Assembly (NCBI RefSeq): GCF_900112645.1
Contig: NZ_FOMO01000004.1
Location: forward strand, 62,001 to 126,000
Source: Phytopseudomonas straminea
GTDB taxonomy: Bacteria; Pseudomonadota; Gammaproteobacteria; Pseudomonadales; Pseudomonadaceae
Reading direction: 5' to 3'
Length of the DNA stretch: 64,000 nucleotides
Shown: piece by piece, positions 15,070 to 24,036 of the stretch
Layout: each line of letters begins with the position of its first letter
How positions within the stretch are numbered: the first letter of the stretch is position 1
The notes under the pieces: generated by a model
Databases searched by the model: none
Told to the model about the DNA's origin: nothing
What the model saw: the letters and a program-made list of their open reading frames with translations, nothing else
Position numbers and translations under genes: made by a program

Positions 15070-16899
15070 ATGAACCTCGACCTGCTGATGGTGCTCGGCC
15101 TGCTGTTCACGGCCGTGGTGCTGTTCGTCATCAACAAACCGCGCATGGACGTGGTGGCCTTGATGATCCTCGTCGCCCTGCCACTGACCGGCGTGCTGAC
15201 CATTCAGGAAACCCTGGCCGGCTTCGCCGACCCCAGCGTGATCCTGATCGCCGCACTGTTCGTGATCGGCGAGGGTCTGGTGCGTACCGGCATCGTCTAT
15301 CGCCTCGGCGACTGGCTGGTGACCAAGGCCGGCAGCAGCGAAAGCCGCTTGCTGATCCTGCTGATGGTGGCCGTGGCCGGGCTGGGCTCGGTGATGAGTT
15401 CCACCGGCGTGGTGGCGATCTTCATTCCGGTGGTACTTGGCGTGGCGGCGCGGCTGAAGATCGCGCCGGGCCGATTGATGATGCCCCTGGCCTTCGCTAG
15501 CCTGATCAGCGGCATGCTGACCCTAGTAGCCACGCCGCCGAACATGGTGGTGCACAGCGAGCTGCTGCGGGCTGGACTGCCAGGTTTCAGTTTCTTCAGC
15601 TTCACGCCCATCGGCCTCGCCGTGCTGGTGCTTGGCGTGTTCTACATGCTCGCCACGCGGCGCTGGCTGCAGCGAGACATCGATAGCGACGCCTGCGCGC
15701 CGCCACGCCTGACGCTCGCCGATCTGGCCGACAGTTATCGCCTCAACGAACGCGAGCGCCGCCTGCGGGTGCGCGCCGACTCGCCGCTGGCCAACCAGGC
15801 GCTGGACGAGCTGCAACTGCGTTCGCACTACGGCATCAACGTGATCGCCGTGGAGCGCCAGCGGCAGTTCCGCACCCTGTTGCTGATGGCCACCGGCAAC
15901 ACCCAACTGCTGCCCGGCGACGTCCTGCTGGTCGACCTGGCCAGCCCGGCCATTGCGGTGCTCGGCGCCTATCAGGAACTGGGCCTGGAAGCGCTGCCGC
16001 TGCGTAACTCCTACTACAGCGTGCACTCCCACGAGCTGGGCCTTGCCGAAGTGGCCCTGCCGCCGGAGTCGCACCTACCGGGCAAGAGCATTCAGGAACT
16101 GGGCCTGCGCAGTCGCTACAAGCTCAACGTGGTCGGCCTGCGTCGTCACGGCCAGGCGCTGGAAGGCCTGCTGGTGGACGAAAAACTGACCCACGCCGAC
16201 ACCCTGCTGGTGGCCGGTAGCTGGAAGCAGATCCATCACCTGCAGAGCCTCAACCGTGATTTTCTGGTGCTCAGCCTGCCCGCCGAGGTCGACGAGGTGG
16301 CGCCCGCCGCGCGCAAGGCGCCCTATGCCCTGCTGAGCCTCGCGGTGATGGTCGGGCTGATGATCAGTGGCCTGGTTCCCAACGTCATGGCCGCGCTGAT
16401 CGGTTGCCTGCTGATGGGCGCCTTCCGTTGTATCGACATGCCCAGCGCCTACCGTTCCATCCACTGGCCGAGCCTGATCCTGATCGTCGGCATGCTGCCG
16501 TTCGCCCTCGCCCTGCAGAAAACCGGCGGCATCGACCTGGCGGTGAACGGTCTGGTCGGCGCCCTCGGCAATGCCGGGCCACGGGTGATCCTCGCCAGTC
16601 TGTTCGCGGTTACCGCACTGATCGGCCTGTTCATCTCCAACACCGCGACCGCCGTGCTGATGGCGCCAGTGGCCATAGCTACCGCCCAGGCGCTGGGCGT
16701 ATCGCCACTGCCGTTCGCCATGACCGTCGCCCTCGCCGCCTCGGCAGCGTTCATGACACCGATTTCCTCGCCGGTGAACACCCTGGTGCTGGGGCCTGGT
16801 CAGTATCGCTTCGGGGATTTCGTGCGTATCGGCGTGCCGTTCACCATTCTAGTGATGATCGTCAGCGTGGTGATGGTGCCGTGGATATTTCCGCTGTAA
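15070..16899 (+). CDS. SLC13/DASS-type permease with two TrkA-C domains
   Basis: A 609-residue inner-membrane carrier. The N-terminal half has about six helices, including the conserved substrate/sodium loop SSTGVVAIFIPVVL. A cytoplasmic region at roughly 210-410 holds two TrkA-C-like domains, and another set of helices ends with the second loop FISNTATAVLMAPVAIA. This architecture is shared by putative sulfate, citrate and dicarboxylate transporters; the substrate cannot be read from sequence. The start at 15070 has AAGGAG eight bases upstream. Confidence 0.85.
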   Translation: MNLDLLMVLGLLFTAVVLFVINKPRMDVVALMILVALPLTGVLTIQETLAGFADPSVILIAALFVIGEGLVRTGIVYRLGDWLVTKAGSSESRLLILLMVAVAGLGSVMSSTGVVAIFIPVVLGVAARLKIAPGRLMMPLAFASLISGMLTLVATPPNMVVHSELLRAGLPGFSFFSFTPIGLAVLVLGVFYMLATRRWLQRDIDSDACAPPRLTLADLADSYRLNERERRLRVRADSPLANQALDELQLRSHYGINVIAVERQRQFRTLLLMATGNTQLLPGDVLLVDLASPAIAVLGAYQELGLEALPLRNSYYSVHSHELGLAEVALPPESHLPGKSIQELGLRSRYKLNVVGLRRHGQALEGLLVDEKLTHADTLLVAGSWKQIHHLQSLNRDFLVLSLPAEVDEVAPAARKAPYALLSLAVMVGLMISGLVPNVMAALIGCLLMGAFRCIDMPSAYRSIHWPSLILIVGMLPFALALQKTGGIDLAVNGLVGALGNAGPRVILASLFAVTALIGLFISNTATAVLMAPVAIATAQALGVSPLPFAMTVALAASAAFMTPISSPVNTLVLGPGQYRFGDFVRIGVPFTILVMIVSVVMVPWIFPL

Positions 16900-16930
16900 C
16901 AGGCTACTGGCTCGGGCATTAGGCATAACC

Positions 16931-16994
16931 TGTGGGAGCGGGCGGGCCCCCCCGAGTCCATGCCCGCGATTCGCGCGCATGGCGCGCTCCCACA
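16931..16994. repeat. REP-type palindromic element, copy 1
   Basis: A 64-bp intergenic element with terminal inverted repeats TGTGGGAGCG and CGCTCCCACA and an inner hairpin GCGCGC-ATG-GCGCGC. A second copy with the same inner block lies at 63897-63960. Pseudomonas genomes carry many such REP sequences. Confidence 0.8.
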
Positions 16995-17079
16995 AACGCA
17001 GCGAATCAATGCTTGCACCAACAACCACCAAGCACACCACCCACAGCTGTGGGAAAATGCCCGGCCCGCCACTTCTGCA

Positions 17080-18072
17080 ATGATCAGCATGCCCAGCAAA
17101 CGCCCGCCCAAACAGCTCGCCCAGTCCGTCGACAAAGGCCAGTTGCACGCCCGCAACCGCCATCAGGGCCGTTACGATTTTCCAGCGCTGATCAAGGCCA
17201 GCCCAGAGCTGGCGGCGTTCGTAATCATCAATCCGTATGGCAACCAGAGCATCGACTTCGCCAACCCCGCGGCGGTGAAGGTGTTCAACCGTGCGCTGCT
17301 CAAGCAGTTCTACGGCATCGCTCACTGGGATATTCCGGCTGACTACCTGTGCCCGCCAATCCCCGGGCGAGCTGATTATCTGCACTATCTGGCCGACCTG
17401 CTGGCCGATGACAACGGCAGTGAAATTCCCCGCGGCGCGGCAGTACGGGCACTGGATATCGGCGTGGGCGCCAATTGCATTTACCCGCTGCTGGGTAACC
17501 GCGAATACGGCTGGCGTTTTCTGGGCGCGGACATCGCGCCCGAGGCCATTGCCTCGGCAACGGCCATCGTGCAAGCGAACTCGGGCCTGAGCGATCAGAT
17601 CGAGCTACGCCTGCAGGCGGATGCCGGGCACGTCTTCAGCAATCTGTTGCAGAGCGACGAACGTTTCGAATTGACCCTCTGCAACCCGCCCTTCCACGCC
17701 TCGGCAGCCGAAGCCAGCAGCGGCAGCAAGCGCAAATGGCGCAACCTCGGCAAGCTCGACCCCAAGCGCAAACTGCCGGTGCTCAACTTTGGCGGCCAGG
17801 CAGCCGAGCTGTGGTGCCCGGGTGGCGAAGCCGCGTTCGTGACGCGACTGATCGGCGAAAGCGCCGAGCATCGTGACCAGGTGCTGTGGTTCAGCACGCT
17901 GATCTCCAAGGCCGGCAACCTGCCCGGCGTATACGCCACGCTGAAGAAGGTCGGAGCCGTGGACACCCGCACGGTAGAAATGAGCCAGGGCCAGAAGCAG
18001 AGTCGCTTTGTGGCCTGGACCTTCCATACGGCCGAGCAGCGTCAGCGCTGGATGAATAGCCGCGTCAGCTGA
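17080..18072 (+). CDS. rlmF: 23S rRNA (adenine-1618-N6)-methyltransferase RlmF
   Basis: Methylates A1618 of 23S rRNA. About 330 residues. The family opening [16 protein letters not shown] is followed by [11 protein letters not shown], the SAM-binding block [15 protein letters not shown] and the N6-adenine methylase motif NPPF in LCNPPFHAS. ATGs at 17080 and 17089 are both possible, and neither has a good ribosome binding site. A REP element lies upstream. It converges on the DUF998-type gene with only 12 nt between stops. Confidence 0.92.
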   Translation: MISMPSKRPPKQLAQSVDKGQLHARNRHQGRYDFPALIKASPELAAFVIINPYGNQSIDFANPAAVKVFNRALLKQFYGIAHWDIPADYLCPPIPGRADYLHYLADLLADDNGSEIPRGAAVRALDIGVGANCIYPLLGNREYGWRFLGADIAPEAIASATAIVQANSGLSDQIELRLQADAGHVFSNLLQSDERFELTLCNPPFHASAAEASSGSKRKWRNLGKLDPKRKLPVLNFGGQAAELWCPGGEAAFVTRLIGESAEHRDQVLWFSTLISKAGNLPGVYATLKKVGAVDTRTVEMSQGQKQSRFVAWTFHTAEQRQRWMNSRVS

Positions 18073-18084
18073 GCACGGCACCCG

Positions 18085-18711
18085 TCAGCCCGGGCGGCGT
18101 AGCAGCATCAGCGCCAGCGCAGCCACCCACAGCAGCGATGCGCCGTAATTGATGCGCTGAAAGAGCCCAAAACCATGGCCGCTCTCCAGCGCGCCGGCCA
18201 TCAGCGGCAAGGCACCAAGGGCGACCAGCGTACAGGCCAGCGAAAACCAGGAGAAACCAGGCAAGGCGAGCACGCGGCGAGCCAGCCAAACCCACAGCCC
18301 GCTGGCCAGCAAAAGGCTGAAGGCCATGATCAGCCCGGCGAGGTTGTGCAGGTTCTGGCTGGTCGACGGATTCGCCGGCGCACAGCCGGCGTCACAGGCG
18401 AAATAACCGGTGCCGAAACTGCCCAGGCCGTGGAGCATGATCAGCAAGCCACTCAGACGCGCCCATAGATTATCGAAGCGCCGCAGCACGCAGGCACCGA
18501 ACAGCAAGAACAGCACGCCCAATGGGAAGTTGTTGATCAGCGGCGAGATACTTTGCGTCGGCGCCCCCTCGGCGCCCAACAGGCTCATGGCCTGATCGAC
18601 ATGGCTGTAGCCGGGATACAGCGCACCCGCGATGGCCACCCCCAGCGCCAGCCACAAAGGCGTGATCAATCCTGCGAAATACCCGGCTTTGAGCGTCCCG
18701 TTGCTGTACAT
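18085..18711 (-). CDS. DUF998-type integral membrane protein
   Basis: A 208-residue protein that is almost entirely hydrophobic, with about six transmembrane helices. Typical blocks are ALYPGYSHVDQAMSLLGAEGAP and GLGSFGTGYFACDAGC, which resemble DUF998 membrane proteins of unknown function. The start at 18711 (MYSNGTLKAGYF) is supported by AAAGGA seven bases upstream; an ATG at 18732 lies seven codons further out. It is divergent from the FAD protein at 18898. Confidence 0.75.
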   Translation of the reverse strand: MYSNGTLKAGYFAGLITPLWLALGVAIAGALYPGYSHVDQAMSLLGAEGAPTQSISPLINNFPLGVLFLLFGACVLRRFDNLWARLSGLLIMLHGLGSFGTGYFACDAGCAPANPSTSQNLHNLAGLIMAFSLLLASGLWVWLARRVLALPGFSWFSLACTLVALGALPLMAGALESGHGFGLFQRINYGASLLWVAALALMLLRRPG

Positions 18712-18897
18712 GGTGCGTCCTTTTGGTGTCATGAGTGTCCGTTCAGTGACGTGATCCTCGAGCGACGCGACACATCCGATCGCCCCACTGCCCGTCGACT
18801 GTGAAACGCCAACTGCAGCTTGCCGGGCATTTTTCGTCCATAATCGCCGCCCTCGAAAAAGCTGCCGGGTTGCCTCCGGCCCTGAAAGGACGATCTC

Positions 18898-20517
18898 ATG
18901 CTGCGCATCACCGAACTGAAACTGCCCCTCGATCACGCCGATGACGCCCTGCGCCCAGCCCTGGTCGAGCGCCTGGGCATCGACGACAACGAATTGCTCG
19001 AATTCAGCGTGTTCAAGCGCAGCTACGATGCCCGCAAGAAGTCCGGCGACATGCCGTTCATCTACACTCTGGATTTCAGCGTGCGCGACGAGGCCGCGCT
19101 GCTGGCGCGCCTGGCCAACGACCGCCACCTCGGCATCGCTCCAGACGTGAGCTACAAGCCACTGACCGTCAGCGCTGAACAACATCCGGCGCAGCGCCCG
19201 CTGGTGATCGGCTTCGGCCCGTGCGGCATCTTCGCTGCGCTAATTCTGGCGCAGATGGGCCTCAAGCCCATCGTGCTGGAGCGCGGCCAAGAAGTACGTC
19301 AGCGCACCAAGGACACTTGGGGCCTGTGGCGCAAGAAGGTGCTCGATCCCGAGTCCAACGTGCAGTTCGGCGAGGGCGGCGCCGGCACCTTTTCCGACGG
19401 CAAGCTGTACAGCCAGATCAAGGACCCGAACCATTACGGGCGCAAGGTGTTGGAAGAGTTCGTCAAGGCCGGCGCGCCGGAGGAGATCCTCTACGTCAGC
19501 AAGCCGCATATCGGCACCTTCCGCCTGACCGGCGTGGTCGCCACCATGCGTGAGGAGATCAAGGCCCTTGGCGGTGAAGTGCGCTTTCAGCAGCGCGTCA
19601 GCGATGTGCTGATCGAGGATGGCCAGCTGGTCGGTGTCGAGCTGGAAAGCGGCGAGCAGGTGCTCAGCCGCCACGTCATCCTGGCCCTTGGCCACAGCTC
19701 GCGCGACACCTTCCGTGCCCTGCACAGGCGCGGCGTGTTCATGGAAGCCAAGCCGTTCTCGGTGGGCTTTCGCATCGAGCACCCGCAGTCGCTGATCGAC
19801 CGTGCGCGTCTCGGCAAATATGCCGGCCACCCGAAACTCGGCGCAGCCGACTACAAGCTGGTGCACCACGCCAAGAACGGCCGCTCGGTTTACAGTTTCT
19901 GCATGTGCCCGGGCGGAACCGTGGTAGCGGCCACCAGCGAGCCGCACCGGGTGGTCACCAACGGCATGAGTCAGTACTCGCGTAACGAGCGCAACGCCAA
20001 CTCGGGCATCGTGGTCGGCATCACCCCGGATCAGGACTATCCAGGCGGCCCGCTAGCCGGCGTCGAACTGCAGGAGCGCCTGGAATCCCACGCCTACGTG
20101 CTGGGCGGCAGCAACTACGAGGCGCCGGGGCAACTGGTCGGTGATTTCATCGCCGGCAAGCCGAGCACCACGCTGGGCAGCGTCGAGCCATCCTACAAGC
20201 CGGGGATCAAGCTCGGTGACCTGGCCCCTTCGCTGCCGGACTTCGCCATCGAGGCGATCCGCGAAGCGCTGCCGGCCTTCGCCAAGCAGATCAGGGGCTT
20301 CGACCTGCACGACGCAGTGCTGACCGGTATCGAAACGCGCACCTCATCGCCGCTGCGCATCACCCGCGGCGAAGACCTGCAAAGCCTCAACGTACGCGGT
20401 CTGTTCCCGGCCGGGGAAGGCGCTGGCTATGCCGGCGGCATCCTGTCAGCGGGCGTCGACGGGATCCGTGTCGCCGAAGGCCTGGCACGTGCGCTGATGG
20501 GCGAGCAAGCCAACTAA
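18898..20517 (+). CDS. FAD-dependent oxidoreductase, COG2509 type
   Basis: A 539-residue flavoprotein. After an N-terminal domain of about 95 residues, the dinucleotide-binding motif GFGPCG is at 105-110. Further blocks are NVQFGEGGAGTFSDGKLYSQ, the NAD(P)/FAD-type motif LALGHSSRDT and, near the C-terminus, the FAD-binding GLFPAGEGAGYAGGI. This architecture matches uncharacterised FAD-dependent dehydrogenases related to geranylgeranyl reductase and HI0933-like proteins; the substrate is unknown. AAAGGA precedes the start. Its stop overlaps the 3' end of the opposing GNAT gene by 4 nt. Confidence 0.85.
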   Translation: MLRITELKLPLDHADDALRPALVERLGIDDNELLEFSVFKRSYDARKKSGDMPFIYTLDFSVRDEAALLARLANDRHLGIAPDVSYKPLTVSAEQHPAQRPLVIGFGPCGIFAALILAQMGLKPIVLERGQEVRQRTKDTWGLWRKKVLDPESNVQFGEGGAGTFSDGKLYSQIKDPNHYGRKVLEEFVKAGAPEEILYVSKPHIGTFRLTGVVATMREEIKALGGEVRFQQRVSDVLIEDGQLVGVELESGEQVLSRHVILALGHSSRDTFRALHRRGVFMEAKPFSVGFRIEHPQSLIDRARLGKYAGHPKLGAADYKLVHHAKNGRSVYSFCMCPGGTVVAATSEPHRVVTNGMSQYSRNERNANSGIVVGITPDQDYPGGPLAGVELQERLESHAYVLGGSNYEAPGQLVGDFIAGKPSTTLGSVEPSYKPGIKLGDLAPSLPDFAIEAIREALPAFAKQIRGFDLHDAVLTGIETRTSSPLRITRGEDLQSLNVRGLFPAGEGAGYAGGILSAGVDGIRVAEGLARALMGEQAN

Positions 20518-21020
20518 GGCGCCTGCCAGCGGCACAGCGTGGTACGCCGCGAGCCATTGGACCGGCGCTCGGGATCGGCGACCGTGGCGATCTCGACGAA
20601 ACCGGCCTTGCGCATCATGCCGGCCGAGGCGGCGTTCTCCTCATGGCGATCGATGTAGATATCCACGATGCCCGCCGCCTGGATGTCCGCCACCACCTGG
20701 CGCAGCAACGCCGAGCCGACTCCCTGCCCCGCGGCATTACGATGGATCACCGCCTCGCAGATGTAAGCGTGCTCGGTATCGATACGACTGTCGGGCTGGT
20801 GAGAACGAAAGCGCCGGGTACGCACATGGCTGACGAGCCCAAACAGCGCGCCCTGCCCCTCGGCCAGCAGCGCATGGCTGCTGCCATCGGCGATGCCCCG
20901 CAAGTGAGCGGTCACCTCGGCCGGCGGCAGGTAGTTCCAGGGGTTGGAGCCATGTTCGAGGATCAACGCGAGGAGCGCTTCGATGTCGGCGGCGTTTGCC
21001 ACCCTTTGCTGCCACTGCAT
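20514..21020 (-). CDS. GNAT family N-acetyltransferase
   Basis: A 168-residue GNAT enzyme using acetyl-CoA. The fold is visible in CEAVIHRNAAGQGVGSALLRQV, whose Q-x-x-G-x-G/A-like segment AAGQGVGSAL binds the CoA pyrophosphate, and in the C-terminal ENAASAGMMRKAGFVEI. The substrate amine is unknown. I start at MQWQQRVANAAD (21020); the frame continues 22 codons upstream without family similarity. It sits at the 3' flank of the cation antiporter operon, in the same direction but with no visible link. Confidence 0.85.
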   Translation of the reverse strand: MQWQQRVANAADIEALLALILEHGSNPWNYLPPAEVTAHLRGIADGSSHALLAEGQGALFGLVSHVRTRRFRSHQPDSRIDTEHAYICEAVIHRNAAGQGVGSALLRQVVADIQAAGIVDIYIDRHEENAASAGMMRKAGFVEIATVADPERRSNGSRRTTLCRWQAP

Positions 21021-21113
21021 CTGCCTAACCTCGTAGGGGATGGGACAGAAGCAGTCTAGGGTTAGCTCAATTCTGTCGGCAGGCACAGTTGGCCAGCAAA
21101 GCGACAGCCCAGT

Positions 21114-21446
21114 TCAGGACTCCCAGGGCCGCCCGCGGGTACGGCGCACCAGCTTGACCTTCTCCTGCATCGCCGACTTGGCGAGCATGTGCGCGCTGAC
21201 CGGTGCGGTGATGAACAGGAACAGGGTGATCAGCAGTTCATGCAGGCTCAGGCCGTCCGTATGGCTGCTGAAGAAAATCATCGACGCCACCACCATGCTG
21301 CCCACGCCCAGGGTGGTGGCCTTGGTCGGGCCGTGCAGGCGGGTGAAGAAGTCCGGCAGGCGGTACAGACCGATGGCGCCGATCAGCGCGAACGAGCAGC
21401 CGACCAGTAGAAAGAACGCCACCAGTGCTTCGATCCAGAATGGCAT
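21114..21446 (-). CDS. mnhG: Mrp-type cation/proton antiporter subunit G
   Basis: The last gene of the six-gene antiporter operon. The 110 residues form three membrane helices with the family segment LYRLPDFFTRLHGPTKATTLG. MrpG is a small membrane subunit needed for assembly and activity of the hetero-oligomeric complex. It starts 13 nt after the subunit F stop. Confidence 0.93.
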   Translation of the reverse strand: MPFWIEALVAFFLLVGCSFALIGAIGLYRLPDFFTRLHGPTKATTLGVGSMVVASMIFFSSHTDGLSLHELLITLFLFITAPVSAHMLAKSAMQEKVKLVRRTRGRPWES

Positions 21447-21459
21447 GGCAATGACCTCC

Positions 21460-21729
21460 TTAGTCGATGATTTCGCCGTGCAGCAGGTGCTTGCCCACCG
21501 CCACGGTGCCGACGAAGCCCATGACGGCGATCAGCAGCGCCGCCTCGAAGAACAGATCCGACTGCAGCCAGATGCCAAACACCACGATCAGCGCCAGAGC
21601 GTTGATGTACAGGGTGTCCAGCGCCAGCACCCGGTCGGGCATATCCGGGCCGCGCACCAGGCGAATCACGTTGAGCGTCACGGCGACGCCCATCAGGGCC
21701 ATGCAGAAGGGAATCACGTACGCGAGCAT
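21460..21729 (-). CDS. mnhF: Mrp-type cation/proton antiporter subunit F
   Basis: An 89-residue small subunit with three helices and the family block RLVRGPDMPDRVLALDTL, which contains the conserved Asp residues of MrpF. Its start overlaps the end of subunit E by 16 nt. It acts as part of the inner-membrane Na+(K+)/H+ antiporter complex. Confidence 0.93.
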   Translation of the reverse strand: MLAYVIPFCMALMGVAVTLNVIRLVRGPDMPDRVLALDTLYINALALIVVFGIWLQSDLFFEAALLIAVMGFVGTVAVGKHLLHGEIID

Positions 21730-22211
21730 TCGAAAATCTCCATCAGCGGGGCTTCATAGCGCGACTTGACCTCGGCGATCAGCGCCTGATCATCGGCCAC
21801 GTCCAGGCCGTGCAGCAGTAGGGTCTTGTGGTCGCTGCTCAGGCCCGAGGACACGGTGCCCGGGGTCAGCGAGACGATGCAGGCGAGCACCGAGAGCATG
21901 AAGTCGTTCTCGATTTCCATCGGCACTTCAACGAACGCCGGGCGCAGCTTGCGCGTGGGCCCGAGCACCAGGCGGGCAACATGCAGGTTGGCAATGACGA
22001 TGTCCCACAACACCATCAGCAGGTAACGGCACAATAGCAGCGGCCGGCGCAGGCGCGGCACGTCGAGCATGAAGCCGCTGCACAGCAAGGCGATACCCCA
22101 GCCGAGAAACGCGCCCAGCAGCAGATGACCGACGCTCGGCTCATTGACCATCAGCAGCCAGATCACCGTGAGCAGCGCGCTGAGCATGGGATGGGGGAAC
22201 AGACGGCTCAT
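21714..22211 (-). CDS. mnhE: Mrp-type cation/proton antiporter subunit E
   Basis: The MrpE subunit, 165 residues. It has an N-terminal membrane portion and a soluble C-terminal part with the family motifs RPAFVEVPMEIENDFMLSVLACIVSLTPGTVS and HGLDVADDQALIAEVKSRYE. The start overlaps the subunit D stop as ATGA, indicating translational coupling. MrpE contributes to complex assembly at the cytoplasmic face. Confidence 0.94.
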   Translation of the reverse strand: MSRLFPHPMLSALLTVIWLLMVNEPSVGHLLLGAFLGWGIALLCSGFMLDVPRLRRPLLLCRYLLMVLWDIVIANLHVARLVLGPTRKLRPAFVEVPMEIENDFMLSVLACIVSLTPGTVSSGLSSDHKTLLLHGLDVADDQALIAEVKSRYEAPLMEIFECSRT

Positions 22212-23710
22212 TGCTCACCTCCGCGCACGATCTGCAGGTAGCTATTCACATCCAGCAACTGCTGGGCGACAGCCTGGATGTATTCCTGAATCGGCTGTGC
22301 CGCGACCACCAGCAGCGGCCCACCGGCCAGCAGGCAGATTGTGGCCAGGGCGCGGATGTGGTCGAACTGCGCATTCGGTGCCGGCTCGCCGCTGCAGCGC
22401 CAGAACAGCGTGCTGCCGGCGCGCACCAGGGCGATAACCATGCCCAGGCCGCCACACAGCACTACCGGCCACAGCACGAAGGTCTGCCAGCCGCTTTCCA
22501 CCGAGCGCAGCAGCATGACCTTGCCCAGAAACCCCGAGAACGGCGGCAGACCAGCCACCGAGATCGCACCGATAAAGAACAGCCCACCGAGCAATTTCGG
22601 CTGCAGCAGCTGCGGCCCCTTGCGCAGACGCAGGCCGATTTCGCCGCGCTGGCGCGCCAGCATATCGGCGAGCAGGAACAGGCCGCCGCATATCCAGGTA
22701 CTGTGGATCAGGTAGTAAAGCGCTGCCCCCAGGCTTTGCGCGCTGCCCAGCGCGACACCGGCAAGCAGGGTGCCGACCGAGACGATCACCAGATAGCCGA
22801 TCAGCCGGCCCAGACTGCGCGCCGCCAGCGCGCCGGTCACACCCAGCAGCAGGGTCAGCGCCGCCAACGGCCACAACAGGTAATCGACCAGATGGGCCAA
22901 CTGCCCCGCTTCACTGCCGAATACCAGGGTGAATACTCGGATGATCGCGTACAACCCGACCTTGGTCATCACCGCGAACAGCGCCGCCACCGGCGCGGTG
23001 GCCGCCGCATAGGCATTGGGCAGCCAGAAGTACAGCGGCAGGATGGCGCCTTTCAGGCCGAATACGATCAGCAGCAGATACCCCGCGGCAGCGAGCAAAT
23101 GCTGGCGGTCTGGATCGGCTTCGGCCACCTTCAGCGCCAGATCGGCGATGTTCAGGGTGCCGAGCAAGCCATAGAGCATGCCCACGCCGATCAGAAAGAA
23201 CGACGAAGCCACCAGGTTGAGCACCACGTAGTGCATGCCGGCCTTGATGCGCTTCGGCCCGCCGCCATACACCAGCAGCGAGTAGGAGGCGATCAGCAGG
23301 ATCTCGAAGAACACGAACAGGTTGAACAGGTCGCCGGTCAGGAAGGCGCCGTTGATGCCGAGCAGCTGGAACTGCATCAGCGCGTGGAAATTCGGGCCCC
23401 GCTCGTCATCGCCGCGCACCGCGTAGAGCATGGCGAAGCCGGCCAGTACGGCCGTGACCAGCAGCATCAGCGCCGCCAGTCGGTCGAGCAGCAGCACGAT
23501 ACCAAAGGGCGCCTGCCAGTTACCCAGGGCATAGACCTGCAACACGCCGCTGTCCGCCTGCAGCACCAGCCAGGCGCTCAACGGCAGCAGCGACCAAGTG
23601 GCCAGCAGCGAAAGCCAGCGCTTGGCGGTAATCGACAGTTGCGAGCGAATCAACAGCAGGCTGCCGGTGAACAGCGGAATCAGGATCGGCAGGATCAACG
23701 CGTGATTCAT
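22208..23710 (-). CDS. mnhD: Mrp-type cation/proton antiporter subunit D
   Basis: A 500-residue NuoM/NuoN-like subunit with about 14 transmembrane helices and a probable proton path. Conserved charged positions include the Glu in FFEILLIASYSLLVYGG and the Lys in LKGAILPLYFWLPNAYAAA. It is homologous to complex I antiporter-like subunits. Its ATG shares one base with the subunit C stop (TGATG). Confidence 0.95.
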   Translation of the reverse strand: MNHALILPILIPLFTGSLLLIRSQLSITAKRWLSLLATWSLLPLSAWLVLQADSGVLQVYALGNWQAPFGIVLLLDRLAALMLLVTAVLAGFAMLYAVRGDDERGPNFHALMQFQLLGINGAFLTGDLFNLFVFFEILLIASYSLLVYGGGPKRIKAGMHYVVLNLVASSFFLIGVGMLYGLLGTLNIADLALKVAEADPDRQHLLAAAGYLLLIVFGLKGAILPLYFWLPNAYAAATAPVAALFAVMTKVGLYAIIRVFTLVFGSEAGQLAHLVDYLLWPLAALTLLLGVTGALAARSLGRLIGYLVIVSVGTLLAGVALGSAQSLGAALYYLIHSTWICGGLFLLADMLARQRGEIGLRLRKGPQLLQPKLLGGLFFIGAISVAGLPPFSGFLGKVMLLRSVESGWQTFVLWPVVLCGGLGMVIALVRAGSTLFWRCSGEPAPNAQFDHIRALATICLLAGGPLLVVAAQPIQEYIQAVAQQLLDVNSYLQIVRGGEQ

Positions 23711-24036
23711 CAGCGCGACTCCTCGCCATCGACATGATCGGTGCGCAGCTCACCCAGGGCGCGCAACGATAGCACCACCACGAAAGCGGTCATGGCGAAG
23801 CCGATGACGATGGCGGTGAGTACCAGCGCCTGGGGAATCGGATCGCCGTATTCGGCGCTCTTGCCGATCACCGCCGGCACGCCGGTACCGAGGCGGCCCA
23901 TAGCGAACAGGAACAGATTGACCGCGTAGGAGATCAGGGTCAGGCCCATGACCACCGGGTAGATGCGCGCGCGCATCAGCAGGTACACACCGCTGGCGGC
24001 CAGCACACCCAGGGTGATGGCGTATAACGCTTCCAT
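23710..24036 (-). CDS. mnhC: Mrp-type cation/proton antiporter subunit C
   Basis: A 108-residue NuoK-like subunit with three helices and the typical end TAIVIGFAMTAFVVVLSLRA. It is translationally coupled on both sides through TGATG junctions with subunits A and D. Confidence 0.94.
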   Translation of the reverse strand: MEALYAITLGVLAASGVYLLMRARIYPVVMGLTLISYAVNLFLFAMGRLGTGVPAVIGKSAEYGDPIPQALVLTAIVIGFAMTAFVVVLSLRALGELRTDHVDGEESR